Assembly (NCBI GenBank): GCA_021202515.1
Contig: JAJQCW010000003.1
Span: 1 to 63,842 of the forward strand
Length of the DNA stretch: 63,842 bases
Source: Clostridiales bacterium
GTDB taxonomy: Bacteria; Bacillota; Clostridia; Oscillospirales; Oscillospiraceae
Reading direction: 5' to 3'
The notes beneath the pieces are model-generated. The model worked only from the letters and a program-made list of their open reading frames with translations. It was not told the DNA's origin and made no database searches. Positions within the stretch are counted from its first letter, which is position 1. The number at the start of each line of letters is the position of its first letter. Shown here piece after piece: positions 50,247-59,759 of the stretch. A program made the position numbers and the translations under genes.

Positions 50247-51449
50247 ATGAAGACCTCCCTGAACGAGACCCCCGCCTCCAGCCGCACCCACATCACCTTT
50301 CTGGGCCGGATGAACAGCGGCAAGAGCGCCCTTGTCAACGCCTTCGCGGGCCACGCCGTCTCCATTGTGGACGGCGCAGCCGGGACCACCACCGACCCCG
50401 TCCGCAAGAGCATGGAGATCCACGGCATCGGCCCCTGCGTCCTCATCGACACGGCGGGCTTTGACGACGCCGGAAATTTGGGCCAAAAGCGGGTGGAGAC
50501 CACCCGGCAGGTGGCCCAGGAGACCGATTTGGCGGTCATCCTCTTCACCCAGGAAAATCTGGAGGAAGAGGCCAACTGGTTCCGCCTCTTCGCCCAGCAG
50601 GATACCCCCGTGGTGGCGGTGGTCAGCAAGTGCGACGCCAACCCGGATGTCGAGGCCCTCTGCGCCGCCATCCGCCGGGAACTGGACGCCGACCCCATCA
50701 CCACCAGCGCCGTCACCGGCCAGGGGGTGGACGCCCTGCGGGAGCGTCTGGTGGAGCTGTCCCACCGAACAGAAGGCAAGCGGTTTATCACCGGGAACCT
50801 GGTAGGAGAAAACGACTTGGTGCTGCTGGTGATGCCCCAGGACATCCAGGCCCCGGAGGGGCGGCTGATTTTGCCCCAGGTGCAGACCATCCGGGAGCTG
50901 CTGGACAAAAAATGTCTGGTGATGAGCTGCACCACCGACAAGCTGGACAAAACCCTCTCCGCCCTGGCCTACCCGCCCAAACTCATCATCACCGACTCCC
51001 AGGTGTTCCGGCTGGTCTACGACAAAAAGCCCCAGGAGAGCCTGCTCACCTCCTTTTCTACCCTGTTCGCCGCCTACAAGGGGGACATTCACGCCTATAT
51101 TCAGGGAGCAAAAGCCATTGACGGGCTGCGGGAGACCGACAAAGTGCTGATTGCTGAGGCGTGTACCCACGCCCCCATGGAGGAGGACATTGGCCGGGTG
51201 AAAATCCCCCGGCTGCTGCGCCAGCGCACCGGCCCCGGCTTGACCGTGGACGTGGTCAGCGGCAAGGACTTTCCCGCCGATTTGGGGCAGTACGCCCTCA
51301 TCATCCAGTGCGGGGCCTGTATGTTTAACCGGAAGTACGTCCTCAGCCGGGTGGCCGAGGCCCAGGCCGCTGGGGTTCCCATGACCAACTATGGGGTCGC
51401 CATCGCCCACCTCAGCGGCATTTTGGCGGACGTAGCCATCCCTGAATGA
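50247..51449 (+). CDS. hydF: [FeFe]-hydrogenase maturation GTPase HydF
   Basis: A 400-residue scaffold GTPase on which the hydrogenase 2Fe subcluster is assembled. N-terminal G domain: P-loop GRMNSGKSALVNA, switch GTTTDPV and Walker B IDTAGFDD. The C-terminal cluster-binding part shows the Cys/His set in EACTHAP and IIQCGACMFNRKYV. Ribosome site GAAAGGAG. Followed after ~290 bp by the TM1266-like gene and then hydG. Confidence 0.95.
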   Translation: MKTSLNETPASSRTHITFLGRMNSGKSALVNAFAGHAVSIVDGAAGTTTDPVRKSMEIHGIGPCVLIDTAGFDDAGNLGQKRVETTRQVAQETDLAVILFTQENLEEEANWFRLFAQQDTPVVAVVSKCDANPDVEALCAAIRRELDADPITTSAVTGQGVDALRERLVELSHRTEGKRFITGNLVGENDLVLLVMPQDIQAPEGRLILPQVQTIRELLDKKCLVMSCTTDKLDKTLSALAYPPKLIITDSQVFRLVYDKKPQESLLTSFSTLFAAYKGDIHAYIQGAKAIDGLRETDKVLIAEACTHAPMEEDIGRVKIPRLLRQRTGPGLTVDVVSGKDFPADLGQYALIIQCGACMFNRKYVLSRVAEAQAAGVPMTNYGVAIAHLSGILADVAIPE

Positions 51450-51494
51450 TGGAATAATACCAGGCTCCCAAAAAGTACCATCATTCAGCAATTG

Positions 51495-51690
51495 ACCACC
51501 CCTCTTGCCTCCCCTGTGAAGCGCTGGCCGAATGGCCAATTCCTTTTTAGCGCAAATGCAGGGAGCTATGGCCTTTAGGCCATGCGAGTCGCAAAGGGGA
51601 GGAGGGCCACCGCCTTTAGGCGGTGGCGCAGGGAGAAGCGCAGCTTCGGAAGTGCCGCTTGACGGCGGAGGGGTTTCTGGCACACGGCTT
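51495..51690. repeat. Dispersed hairpin repeat, copy B (long form)
   Basis: The gap between hydF and the TM1266-like gene is filled by a long member: opening CCCCTCTTGCCTCCCCTG, several inner hairpins (for example GCCACCGCCTTTAGGCGGTGGC at 51605-51626) and a closing segment GGAAGTGCCGCTTGACGGCG then GAGGGGTTTCTGGCACACGGC. The close is shared with copies A and C. Confidence 0.75.
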
Positions 51691-51738
51691 AGTGAAAGGG
51701 ATAACCAAATATATCAGACCAGAAAAGGAGAGAACACT

Positions 51739-51984
51739 ATGGAGACAAGACTGGCGGTCATCGCCATCGTCGTGGAAAATCCCGACAGCGTGGAGGCGCT
51801 GAACGCCCTCCTGCACGAGTACGGCAGCGTCATCATCGGGCGGATGGGCATCCCCTACCACGCCAAGGGGGTCAACCTCATCAGCGTAGCGGTGGACGCG
51901 CCTATGGACGCCATCAGCACCCTGTCGGGTAAAATCGGGCGGCTGGAGGGTGTGTCCGCAAAGGTGGCCTATTCCCGCGTTTGA
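51739..51984 (+). CDS. TM1266-family putative iron-only hydrogenase regulator
   Basis: An 81-residue protein with an ACT-like/NikR C-terminal-type ferredoxin fold: METRLAVIAIVVENPDSVEA, then YGSVIIGRMGIPYHAKGVNL and VAVDAPMDAISTLSGKIG. The family (TM1266) sits beside hydrogenase maturation genes in many Clostridia and Thermotoga and is thought to regulate them. Here it lies between hydF and hydG, in agreement. Ribosome site AAAGGAG. Confidence 0.85.
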   Translation: METRLAVIAIVVENPDSVEALNALLHEYGSVIIGRMGIPYHAKGVNLISVAVDAPMDAISTLSGKIGRLEGVSAKVAYSRV

Positions 51985-51985
51985 G

Positions 51986-52160
51986 CCTGTCTCCGACAGG
52001 CTCTCGACCAAAATCACGGATTTTGGTCGAAAATGCGGCCCCGGCAGCGCACGCGCAAAGCGCGCACGTTTGGGGCCTCCCTGTGTGCTTTTGCCGGTAC
52101 ACGCCCGGCTAAAAGCACGGATTTCAATTTATTTTGTTGCTTACGCAACAAAACTCCTGC
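51986..52160. repeat. Array of five consecutive hairpins before hydG
   Basis: The 250-bp gap before hydG contains, in order: GAGCCTGTC/GACAGGCTC; CGACCAAAATC/GATTTTGGTCG; GGCCCC...GGGGCC with inner GCGC pairing; GTGCTTTTGCCGG/CCCGGCTAAAAGCAC; and TTTTGTTGC/GCAACAAAA. No gene or promoter is clear. The stems are perfect or nearly so, which suggests selection or a mobile repeat. Confidence 0.75.
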
Positions 52161-52237
52161 GGAGGGCTGCCATTACTTTTTGATAGCCTGAAAGTTTAAC
52201 CTACTACATATCTATAAAAAGAAAGAGGAACCAAACT

Positions 52238-53659
52238 ATGGCAATTTACAACCCCAGTTCCCTGAAAGCAGAGGAGTTCATCAACCACGAGGAAATTGTG
52301 GAGACCCTGGCCTATGCCGACGCCCACAAGGAGGATGCGGAACTCATCGACCAGATCATCGCCAAGGCCAAGGAGCTGAAAGGTCTGTCCCACCGGGACG
52401 CCTCCGTGCTGCTGGCCTGCACCCTGCCGGATAAGGTGGAGCAGGTCTACGCCCTGGCGGAGCAGATCAAGAAGGACTTCTACGGCAACCGCATCGTGCT
52501 GTTTGCACCGCTGTACCTGTCCAACTACTGTGTCAACGGCTGCACTTATTGCCCCTACCACGCCGTCAACAAGCACATCCCCCGGAAAAAGCTCACCCAG
52601 GAGGAGATTCGCCAGGAGGTCATCGCCCTCCAGGACCTGGGCCACAAGCGGCTGGCCATCGAGTCCGGCGAGGACCCGGTGAACAACCCCATCGAGTACA
52701 TTTTGGAGTCCATTAAGACCATCTACTCCGTCCACCATAAAAACGGTGACATCCGCCGGGTGAACGTCAACATCGCCGCCACCACCGTGGAGAACTACCG
52801 CAAGCTGAAAGAGGCAGGGATTGGCACCTACATCCTCTTTCAGGAGACCTACCACAAGGAGTCCTATGAACAGTTGCATCCCTGGGGTCCCAAGCACGAC
52901 TACGCCTACCACACCGAGGCCATGGACCGGGCCATGGAGGGCGGCATTGACGATGTGGGGCTGGGTGTGCTGTTCGGCCTGGACAAGTACCGCTATGAGT
53001 TCGCGGGTATCCTGATGCACGCCGAGCATTTGGAGGCCGTTCACGGCGTCGGCCCCCACACCATCTCCGTCCCCCGTATCTGCCCGGCGGACGACATCGA
53101 CCCCAGCACCTTCTCCAACGCCATCGACGACGACACCTTTGCCAAAATCGTGGCCTGCATCCGAGTGGCGGTGCCTTACACCGGTATGATCGTCTCCACC
53201 AGAGAGAGCCAGCGCACCAGAGAGCGGGTGCTGCACCTGGGCATCTCCCAAATCTCCGGCGGCAGCCGTACCAGCGTGGGCGGCTACACCGAAGAAATTC
53301 GCCCGGAGGACACGGTGCAGTTTGACATCTCTGACCAGCGCAGCCTGGACGAGGTGGTCAAGTGGCTGATGGATATGGGCTACATCCCCAGCTTCTGCAC
53401 CGCCTGTTACCGGGCGGGGCGCACCGGCGACCGGTTCATGGAGGTCTGCAAGTCCGGCGCTATCCAGAACTGCTGCCACCCCAACGCCCTGATGACCTTG
53501 AAGGAGTACCTGGAGGACTACGCCACCCCCGCCACCCGTGAGGTGGGCCTCAAGCTCATCCAGAAGGAACTGGCAAATATCCCCAACGAAAAGGTGCGGG
53601 CCATCACCGTCCAGCACCTGGCGGACATCGAAAACGGCCAGCGGGATTTCCGCTTCTGA
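52238..53659 (+). CDS. hydG: [FeFe]-hydrogenase maturation radical SAM tyrosine lyase HydG
   Basis: A 473-residue radical SAM enzyme that splits tyrosine to give CO and cyanide ligands for the H-cluster. The SAM cluster motif is CVNGCTYC (Cys near residues 97, 101 and 104). The C-terminal second cluster region contains CTACYRAGRTGDRFMEVC and NCCHPNALMTL. Full length for the family. Ribosome site AAAGAGG. HydE is not in the window. Confidence 0.95.
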   Translation: MAIYNPSSLKAEEFINHEEIVETLAYADAHKEDAELIDQIIAKAKELKGLSHRDASVLLACTLPDKVEQVYALAEQIKKDFYGNRIVLFAPLYLSNYCVNGCTYCPYHAVNKHIPRKKLTQEEIRQEVIALQDLGHKRLAIESGEDPVNNPIEYILESIKTIYSVHHKNGDIRRVNVNIAATTVENYRKLKEAGIGTYILFQETYHKESYEQLHPWGPKHDYAYHTEAMDRAMEGGIDDVGLGVLFGLDKYRYEFAGILMHAEHLEAVHGVGPHTISVPRICPADDIDPSTFSNAIDDDTFAKIVACIRVAVPYTGMIVSTRESQRTRERVLHLGISQISGGSRTSVGGYTEEIRPEDTVQFDISDQRSLDEVVKWLMDMGYIPSFCTACYRAGRTGDRFMEVCKSGAIQNCCHPNALMTLKEYLEDYATPATREVGLKLIQKELANIPNEKVRAITVQHLADIENGQRDFRF

Positions 53660-53682
53660 GTTTCAATTTTATCGCCACCACC

Positions 53683-53721
53683 GCCCGGAGGAGAGCAAAT
53701 CGCCCTTCTCCGGGCGTTTTC
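53683..53721 (+). terminator. Terminator after hydG
   Basis: CCGCCCGGAGGAGA pairs with TCTCCGGGCG (allowing a small bulge) and is followed by TTTTCTG. Confidence 0.7.
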
Positions 53722-53884
53722 TGTCCTTTGCGGGAAAAGGGATGGAAAACGCCGCCCCAGTGCGGTATAATAAAGAAAACTAGTTATTCCTTTGAATCAG
53801 CCGCATCTCTAATGACTAATAGTTAGTGGCTCGTAAGGGAGGTTATCACTGAAAAATCCTCATCTATCGAGCAAAAACGGCAAC

Positions 53885-53978
53885 AACTGACAAACACTAT
53901 CCCCTCTTGCCTCCCCTGAAAGGGGAGGAGGGCCACCGCCTAAAGGCGGTGGCGGAGGGGTTTCTAGCATACGGCTGA
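53885..53978. repeat. Dispersed hairpin repeat, copy C
   Basis: CCCCTCTTGCCTCCCCTGAA, GGGGAGG arm, an inner perfect hairpin GCCACCGCC TAAA GGCGGTGGC, closing GGAGGGGTTTCTAGCATACG GC. It fills much of the 360-bp gap before sbcD; nothing else is supported there except a weak TATAAT at about 53766. Confidence 0.75.
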
Positions 53979-54019
53979 TAATTCAGAACGAGAAAAACAA
54001 ACCGACATGGAGGGGTATT

Positions 54020-55273
54020 ATGCGATTCTTTCACCTGGCGGACCTGCACCTGGGCAAGTCCCTGTACGGCTACTCTCTCATCGACGAGAGGGACCAGCCC
54101 TATTGGGTGGACCGGCTGCTGGAGGCGGCGGACCAGTACCGGCCCGATGCGGTGGTCATCGCGGGGGACGTGTATGACCGGGCAGTGCCGCCCAAGGAAG
54201 CGGTGGCGCTGTTGGACCGGCTGCTGACCGCCCTCTCCCAGCGGAAGATCCCCGTGCTGATGGTGGCGGGAAACCACGACTCCGGCCCCCGGCTGGCCTT
54301 CGCCAGCGGCCTGCTGGAGCGGGAAGGGGTTTACATCGCCGGGGAGTGCCAAAAGGAGCTGCCGCGGGTGACGCTGGAGGACGAATACGGCCCCGTGACC
54401 TTCTGGTTGATGCCCTACCTGTTCCCGGCAGCGGTGCGCTTCGCCCTGGACCGGGAGGACCTGACCACCTATGACCGGTCGGTCCGCGCCCTGTTGGATG
54501 CACAGCCTGTGGATACCGCCCGCCGGAACGTGCTGGTGGCTCACCAGTTCGTTGTCTCCGGCAGCGCAGAACCGGAGCGGGACGGCTCTGAGACCGCCGT
54601 GGGCGGCGTGGGGCAGGTGGACGCAAGCGCCTTCTCTGCCTTTGACTATGTAGCTCTGGGCCACATCCATGGCCCCCAGAAAATTGGCCGGGAGACGGTG
54701 CGTTACGGAGGTTCGCCGCTGCCCTACAGCTTCTCCGAGGTGAACCAGCACAAGGGCGTGACCCTGGTGGAGCTGGGGGAGAAGGGACAGATAACGTATC
54801 AGCTCATCGAACTGCCCGCCCTTCACCGGATGCGCCAGGTGAAAGGAACGCTGGAGGAACTGCTCGCCCTGGGAACGGAAGATGTCTCTTTGCGGAATGA
54901 TTATCTGCGGGCAGTGCTGACGGATGTACAGATGCCGCCCCGCGCCATGGAGCGGCTGCGGGCGGTGTATCCGAACCTGATGGAGGTGGCGCGGGAGCTG
55001 CCCCAGGCGGCCCAGCACACCGCCGGACGAACAGCCCAGGTGAAGGAGCGCCCGTTAGAGGACTTGTTCTGGGATTTCTACACCCATCAGGCGGGAGAGG
55101 TCCCCGACCAGGCGCAGACGGAGCTGGCGGCCTTCGTCGCGGAACAATCACGACAGGGACCGCTGCCGGAGCTGCGCCGGGGGGACGATGTAGATCAGGA
55201 CACGCTGGCGCTGGTGGACTTCGCCCTGCGCCGCTTCGGAGAGGAGGAGCAGCCATGCGACCCGAAAAACTGA
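54020..55273 (+). CDS. sbcD: Exonuclease SbcD (Mre11-like)
   Basis: A 417-residue metallophosphoesterase nuclease. Metal-binding motifs: FHLADLHLG, VVIAGDVYDRA, VAGNHDSG, and later LVAHQFVVSG and LGHIHGPQ. With SbcC it opens hairpins and cleans DNA ends. It overlaps sbcC by 19 bp, the classical gene pair. Confidence 0.95.
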   Translation: MRFFHLADLHLGKSLYGYSLIDERDQPYWVDRLLEAADQYRPDAVVIAGDVYDRAVPPKEAVALLDRLLTALSQRKIPVLMVAGNHDSGPRLAFASGLLEREGVYIAGECQKELPRVTLEDEYGPVTFWLMPYLFPAAVRFALDREDLTTYDRSVRALLDAQPVDTARRNVLVAHQFVVSGSAEPERDGSETAVGGVGQVDASAFSAFDYVALGHIHGPQKIGRETVRYGGSPLPYSFSEVNQHKGVTLVELGEKGQITYQLIELPALHRMRQVKGTLEELLALGTEDVSLRNDYLRAVLTDVQMPPRAMERLRAVYPNLMEVARELPQAAQHTAGRTAQVKERPLEDLFWDFYTHQAGEVPDQAQTELAAFVAEQSRQGPLPELRRGDDVDQDTLALVDFALRRFGEEEQPCDPKN

Positions 55274-58200
55274 CTATGGGAGCCTTTGGCCCCTACGCCG
55301 GGGAGACCACGGTGGACTTCACCCAACTGGGCAGCGGGCTTTACCTCATCTCCGGCAACACCGGCGCGGGGAAAACCACCCTGTTCGACGCCATTGTTTA
55401 CGCCCTCTACGGCGTGGCCAGCGGCAGCGGGCGGACGGCGGAGATGTTTCACAGCGATTACGCCGGCAAGCATGACCGCACCTGGGTAGAACTGACCTTC
55501 ACCCAGGGTGGGCGGCGGTTCCGGGTGAGCCGTGAGTTCCGATTCCCCAAAAAACGGGACGGCTCTGTGGGCAAGCCAACCAAAAACGCTCTTTTGGAGG
55601 AGGAAGGGAAGCTGCCTGTCACCAAAGAGGCCGCCGTCACCGCCCACATCACCCAACTGCTGGGGCTGGACGCCACCCAATTCCGCCAAATCGTCATGCT
55701 GGCGCAGGGAGAGTTCCGCCGGTTCCTGGAGGCGGGCAGCGACGAGCGGGGCAAGATTTTGGGTCAGCTCTTCGACAACCGGCTGTATCTGGACTTCCAG
55801 CAACGGCTAAAGCGGGGCGCGGACTGCCTGGAGGCCCGGCGGCAGGAGGCAGAGCGGGAGATCAACCTGCGGCTGAGCACCCTCAGCCTCCCGGAAGAAC
55901 TGACAGAGGAACAGCGGAGCCGTTTCGTCCTCTACCATCCCCAACTGGAGGAGGCCCTGGCCCAACTGGAGGCCGAGGACCGGCAGGCGCTGGAGGCGCT
56001 GGATGGGGAAATTCGCGCCCAGGAGAACCGGCGGGAGGAGATGCAGACCCAAAAGGCTTTGGCTCAACAGCGAAACCAGCGGCTGGATGCGCTGGAACAG
56101 TGCCGCCAGGAGGAAACTGACTTACAGGCCCAGGCGGAGCCGATGGAAGCCTTGTCCTTGCGCCTGGAGCGGGGCAGGAAAGCCCTCCGGCTGGTGTCCC
56201 CCAGCGAACGTGCCATGGAGCAGACCCGGTGCCGCTTGCTCCAGACCCAAGGGGAGCTGGCCCAATGGACAGGCCAGCGCGAACAGGAGACCCGGCGGTT
56301 CCAATCATTGGAACAGGACTGTCAGCGCTGGCGGGAGCAGACCCCTCAAATGGAACGGTTGGGCCACCAAATTCAGGCCATTGGGGAGGCCCTGCCCGAC
56401 TATGACCGGGTGGAATCCGTTCAAAAAGCGCTGGACAGCGTCAGTCGCCGCCTGGCCGCCGCCCGGCGGGGTGAGACACAGGCCCAGGACACAAAACAGC
56501 GATTGGAGACCCAACAGGCCGCATTACAGGCCAAATTGGAACCCCTCAAGGGCGCGGAGGTGACTTGTGTCCGGCTGGCTGCGGAGCGGGAGCAGGCCAG
56601 CAGGCGGCTGACCCGCCTCACCGGACTGGAAAACCAGATCACAGAGCTGCAAACAGGGTTGACCGAGGGCCAGGCCCTGCGCCGCCGCCAGCAGCAACAG
56701 CAGCAGCGGCTCCAGGCGGCGGAGCAGCGACGCGACCATATGAAGGAGATTTTCTGGCTGGGTCAGGCCGGTATCATGGCGGAGCAGTTGGAGGAAACGC
56801 TGACGCTGAAAGGAGAGGGCGTTTGCCCCGTCTGCGGCGCCCGGCACCTGCGGGGAAATCACCCGCCCTTTGCCCAAAAGTCGGCGGAGACACCCTCCCA
56901 GGAAGAGGTAAACCAGGCCGAGACTGCGGCAAAGCGGGAGCAGGAGAAAAACAATGCCCTGACGCTGGATTTGAACGAGAAAGTCGCTGCCTGGATGGAG
57001 AAAAAACGAAACGCTCTGAATTTGGCAGCAGAGCTGTTCTCGGAAGCGCCGGACTGGAACACGCTGGCCCAACTGGGGTATCTGACGGAGGCTGTTGCCC
57101 AGGGTAAAGCCGACCTGACCGCGTTGGAGACCGCCTTGCAGGACGCGCAGGCGCAGAAGCGGGCCAAGGAGACCACCGAGGCGACGCTCCATGACCTCCT
57201 GCCTCAGATGGAACAGGCGCAGGCGCAGTTGGACCAGTGGGCCGAGGACTGCCGAAGCGCACAGGAGGAGGTCACTCGTCTGACCGCCCAGGCGGAGGAG
57301 GGACGGCGAAAACTTCCGTTCCCATCCCGGCAGGAGGCGCTGGCGGAGCAGGCCAGGCTGACCGCCCAGCGTGACCGGTGGCAGCGGGGATTGGACCAGG
57401 CCCAGGCCGCGCTGGACGAGAGCCAGCGGGAACTGGCGCGGCTGGCCGGTCTGCTGGACACCGGGGAGACCCGGTTGGCCAATCAACAGAAGGAACTGGC
57501 AACTGCCGCCGCGCAGTTGGATGCCGCCTGGAAGGGCGCAGGGTTCGCGTCCCTGGCGGACTACCAGCGAGCGCTGGCTCCGGAGGGGCAGAGCATCGAC
57601 GAGGATTGGTTGACTGTGCAGGAGGCCCGGCTGAACGAGTACCAAAACCGCCGCCGGGATTGCGCCAACCGGCTTCGTTCCTTGGAAGAAGAGACCGCCG
57701 GGTGGGAGCGAAGCGACCTGGCGGCGCTGGAGGGCGTGTTGCAAACGCTGGAGGGTCAGCTTGCCGCACGGCGGGAGGACCGTGACCGGCAGTATCACCG
57801 GCATCAGGCCAACCGACAGGTGGCCCGCGGGGTGGCCCGTGGTCAGACGACCCTGCGGCGCATTGCCCCGGCGGAACGGGAGCTGAAACGACTGTCTCAG
57901 GTGGCCAACGGTCAGGACACCGCCCTGGGCCGCTACAGCTTTGACCGATATGTGCTCAGCGCCTTTTTCGAGGAAATCATCGCCCAGGCGAATTGTCACC
58001 TGGACGTGATGAGCGGCGGCAAATACAGCCTGGCCCGGCGGGAGACCGCCGACCGGAAAAACGGTGCGGCGGGGCTAGAGCTGGAGGTGCTGGACGCCTT
58101 CACCGGAGAGGCCCGGCGCACCCCGTCCCTCTCCGGCGGCGAGTCCTTCCAGGCGTCGCTGGCCCTGGCCCTGGGTCTCTCCGACGTGGTGCAGCAACAC

Positions 58201-58419
58201 GCTGGGGGCGTTCAGTTGGAGACCATGTTCATCGACGAAGGGTTCGGCTCCCTGGACAACCAGGCATTGGAAAAGGCCCTGGAGGTGCTGCGCCAACTGG
58301 CCGGAGACAGCCGACAGGTGGGCATCATCTCCCACGTGGAGAAGCTGGAGGAGTGTATTCCCCAGAAAATACTGGTCAAAGGCGGCAGGAATGGCAGCAC
58401 CATTGAGCTTCAAGTTTGA
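55255..58419 (+). CDS. sbcC: Exonuclease SbcC (Rad50-like)
   Basis: A 1054-residue SMC-like ATPase. N-terminal Walker A SGNTGAGKTTLFDAIV, Q-loop region, two long coiled coils rich in Glu, Arg, Gln and Leu, a zinc-hook CPVCG near residue 524, and C-terminal signature LSGGESFQASLALALG with Walker B MFIDEGFGSLD. Partner of SbcD in double-strand-break and hairpin processing. Confidence 0.95.
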   Translation: MRPEKLTMGAFGPYAGETTVDFTQLGSGLYLISGNTGAGKTTLFDAIVYALYGVASGSGRTAEMFHSDYAGKHDRTWVELTFTQGGRRFRVSREFRFPKKRDGSVGKPTKNALLEEEGKLPVTKEAAVTAHITQLLGLDATQFRQIVMLAQGEFRRFLEAGSDERGKILGQLFDNRLYLDFQQRLKRGADCLEARRQEAEREINLRLSTLSLPEELTEEQRSRFVLYHPQLEEALAQLEAEDRQALEALDGEIRAQENRREEMQTQKALAQQRNQRLDALEQCRQEETDLQAQAEPMEALSLRLERGRKALRLVSPSERAMEQTRCRLLQTQGELAQWTGQREQETRRFQSLEQDCQRWREQTPQMERLGHQIQAIGEALPDYDRVESVQKALDSVSRRLAAARRGETQAQDTKQRLETQQAALQAKLEPLKGAEVTCVRLAAEREQASRRLTRLTGLENQITELQTGLTEGQALRRRQQQQQQRLQAAEQRRDHMKEIFWLGQAGIMAEQLEETLTLKGEGVCPVCGARHLRGNHPPFAQKSAETPSQEEVNQAETAAKREQEKNNALTLDLNEKVAAWMEKKRNALNLAAELFSEAPDWNTLAQLGYLTEAVAQGKADLTALETALQDAQAQKRAKETTEATLHDLLPQMEQAQAQLDQWAEDCRSAQEEVTRLTAQAEEGRRKLPFPSRQEALAEQARLTAQRDRWQRGLDQAQAALDESQRELARLAGLLDTGETRLANQQKELATAAAQLDAAWKGAGFASLADYQRALAPEGQSIDEDWLTVQEARLNEYQNRRRDCANRLRSLEEETAGWERSDLAALEGVLQTLEGQLAARREDRDRQYHRHQANRQVARGVARGQTTLRRIAPAERELKRLSQVANGQDTALGRYSFDRYVLSAFFEEIIAQANCHLDVMSGGKYSLARRETADRKNGAAGLELEVLDAFTGEARRTPSLSGGESFQASLALALGLSDVVQQHAGGVQLETMFIDEGFGSLDNQALEKALEVLRQLAGDSRQVGIISHVEKLEECIPQKILVKGGRNGSTIELQV

Positions 58420-58494
58420 GGCGTAAAAATACCGGGACTTCCAAACTTTTGCCACAAAGAAGTAAATTTGTCCGTCTGTTGGTGGGAAGGAGAC

Positions 58495-58524
58495 TTGACG
58501 GTTTCCGCCTGGATGCGCTACAAT
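58495..58524 (+). promoter_or_regulatory. Promoter of the TetR gene
   Basis: TTGACG (58495-58500), 18 bases, TACAAT (58519-58524), about 100 bases before the start codon. Confidence 0.65.
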
Positions 58525-58625
58525 ATACTAAAAAATGATGTCTTTGAGGGTGCGGGTCGGATGTAGAGGCCCGCTGCCCAAAATACCAGGTAATATCTGT
58601 GAAACAGGGAAGGAGACGGCAGGAT

Positions 58626-59180
58626 ATGGCGGATTCCAACATCACCAAACGGGCGCTGGCGATGGCGATGAAGGAGCTGATGGAACAAATGCCCTTCTCC
58701 AAAATCAGCGTGGGGGATATCTGCGAGAAATGCGGCATGAACCGCAAGAGCTTCTACTACCATTTTCGGGACAAATACGACCTGGTCAACTGGATTTTTG
58801 ATATAGAGTTTTTGCAGCTCACCGTTCAGCACGAGGAGGGCATCCGCTGGGCGCTGCTGGGGGAATTGTGCCGGTATTTTTATGATAATCGGGTCTTTTA
58901 CCGGCGGGCGCTGGAGGTGAAGGGGCAGAACTCCTTTTCCGACCACTTCCGGGAGATGCTCTCGCCGCTGTTGCGGGAGCTGCTAAGGAAGGTCCTGGCC
59001 GAGCCGCGGCAGATGGAGTTTTACATCAACTTTTATTCCGATGCCTTCCTCTGCTCCCTGGAGCGGTGGCTCTCCAGCTGGGACTGTATGCCGCCGAAGC
59101 AGTTTGTGGAGCTGCTCCAGTCCTGCGTGCTGACCCTGGCCGATCTGACCAAGCTGGAGGAGGCGTCAGAGCAGGTGTGA
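58626..59180 (+). CDS. TetR/AcrR-family transcriptional regulator
   Basis: A 184-residue regulator with an N-terminal TetR helix-turn-helix (FSKISVGDICEKCGMNRKSF and YYHFRDKYDLVNWIF). The C-terminal helices resemble the DhaS/TetR_C_7-like group. The ATG at 58626 is preferred over the GTG at 58599, though neither has a perfect ribosome site. Its target genes are not evident; neighbours are two small lipoproteins. Confidence 0.85.
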   Translation: MADSNITKRALAMAMKELMEQMPFSKISVGDICEKCGMNRKSFYYHFRDKYDLVNWIFDIEFLQLTVQHEEGIRWALLGELCRYFYDNRVFYRRALEVKGQNSFSDHFREMLSPLLRELLRKVLAEPRQMEFYINFYSDAFLCSLERWLSSWDCMPPKQFVELLQSCVLTLADLTKLEEASEQV

Positions 59181-59227
59181 CCCGCAGCAGGTTACATTAA
59201 ATTTCCATAAAAGCAGTACCGACTGAA

Positions 59228-59256
59228 TTGACAGGCGTTTTAATATGTGCTATTCT
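59228..59256 (+). promoter_or_regulatory. Promoter of the small lipoprotein genes
   Basis: Consensus TTGACA (59228-59233), 17 bases, TATTCT (59251-59256), about 48 bases before the first lipoprotein start. Confidence 0.75.
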
Positions 59257-59303
59257 GAATGTAACAGCAATAGAAACCCTGCTGATGAATGGAGGTTCCT
59301 GTT

Positions 59304-59744
59304 ATGTGGAAATGGAAAAGATTTCTTTACATGTTCCTGTCCCTTGTGATTCTGCTCTCCCTCGTTGCCTGCGGCGGTGCCAGCCTAACGGCCATCGACC
59401 AATACGAGTGGACGCTGAACACGGTGCAGAGCGACAGCGATGGGGGAGAGGTGGTGGCCTGCGCCGCGGACTATCTGGCCTCGTACCCCGGTGCGACTGA
59501 GGTCGATTTTTCCTGTACCGCCAGCGAGGGAGCGTTTGTGCTGACCGACCACGCCAGCGGTCAGGTCTACAGCGGGGTTTACGCCGAGAGTACAGCTACC
59601 GGCGACAGCCTTCTTTACACCGTCCAGCTTGACGACAGCACAGGGAACGCAACTTCCGCGCTGACAAAGTATGCGGACGGCGGTTCCGCCCCCACGCTGA
59701 TTCTCTCTATTGATGGCTATACGATGTATTTTATCGGACAGTGA
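59304..59744 (+). CDS. Small lipoprotein of unknown function
   Basis: A 146-residue lipoprotein: basic N-terminus MWKWKRFLYM, hydrophobic core, lipobox SLVACGG. The mature domain is Ser/Thr/Asp-rich and probably beta-rich, with no family I recognise. The start at 59304 has GGAGG nine bases upstream. Followed after 15 bp by a second small lipoprotein. Confidence 0.75.
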   Translation: MWKWKRFLYMFLSLVILLSLVACGGASLTAIDQYEWTLNTVQSDSDGGEVVACAADYLASYPGATEVDFSCTASEGAFVLTDHASGQVYSGVYAESTATGDSLLYTVQLDDSTGNATSALTKYADGGSAPTLILSIDGYTMYFIGQ

Positions 59745-59759
59745 GAGGGGAGAGACAAC

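Noticed and set aside
50024-50464. ORFs between tRNA-Leu and hydF
   Set aside because: They overlap the hydF start and a terminator, and lack ribosome sites and family-like sequence.
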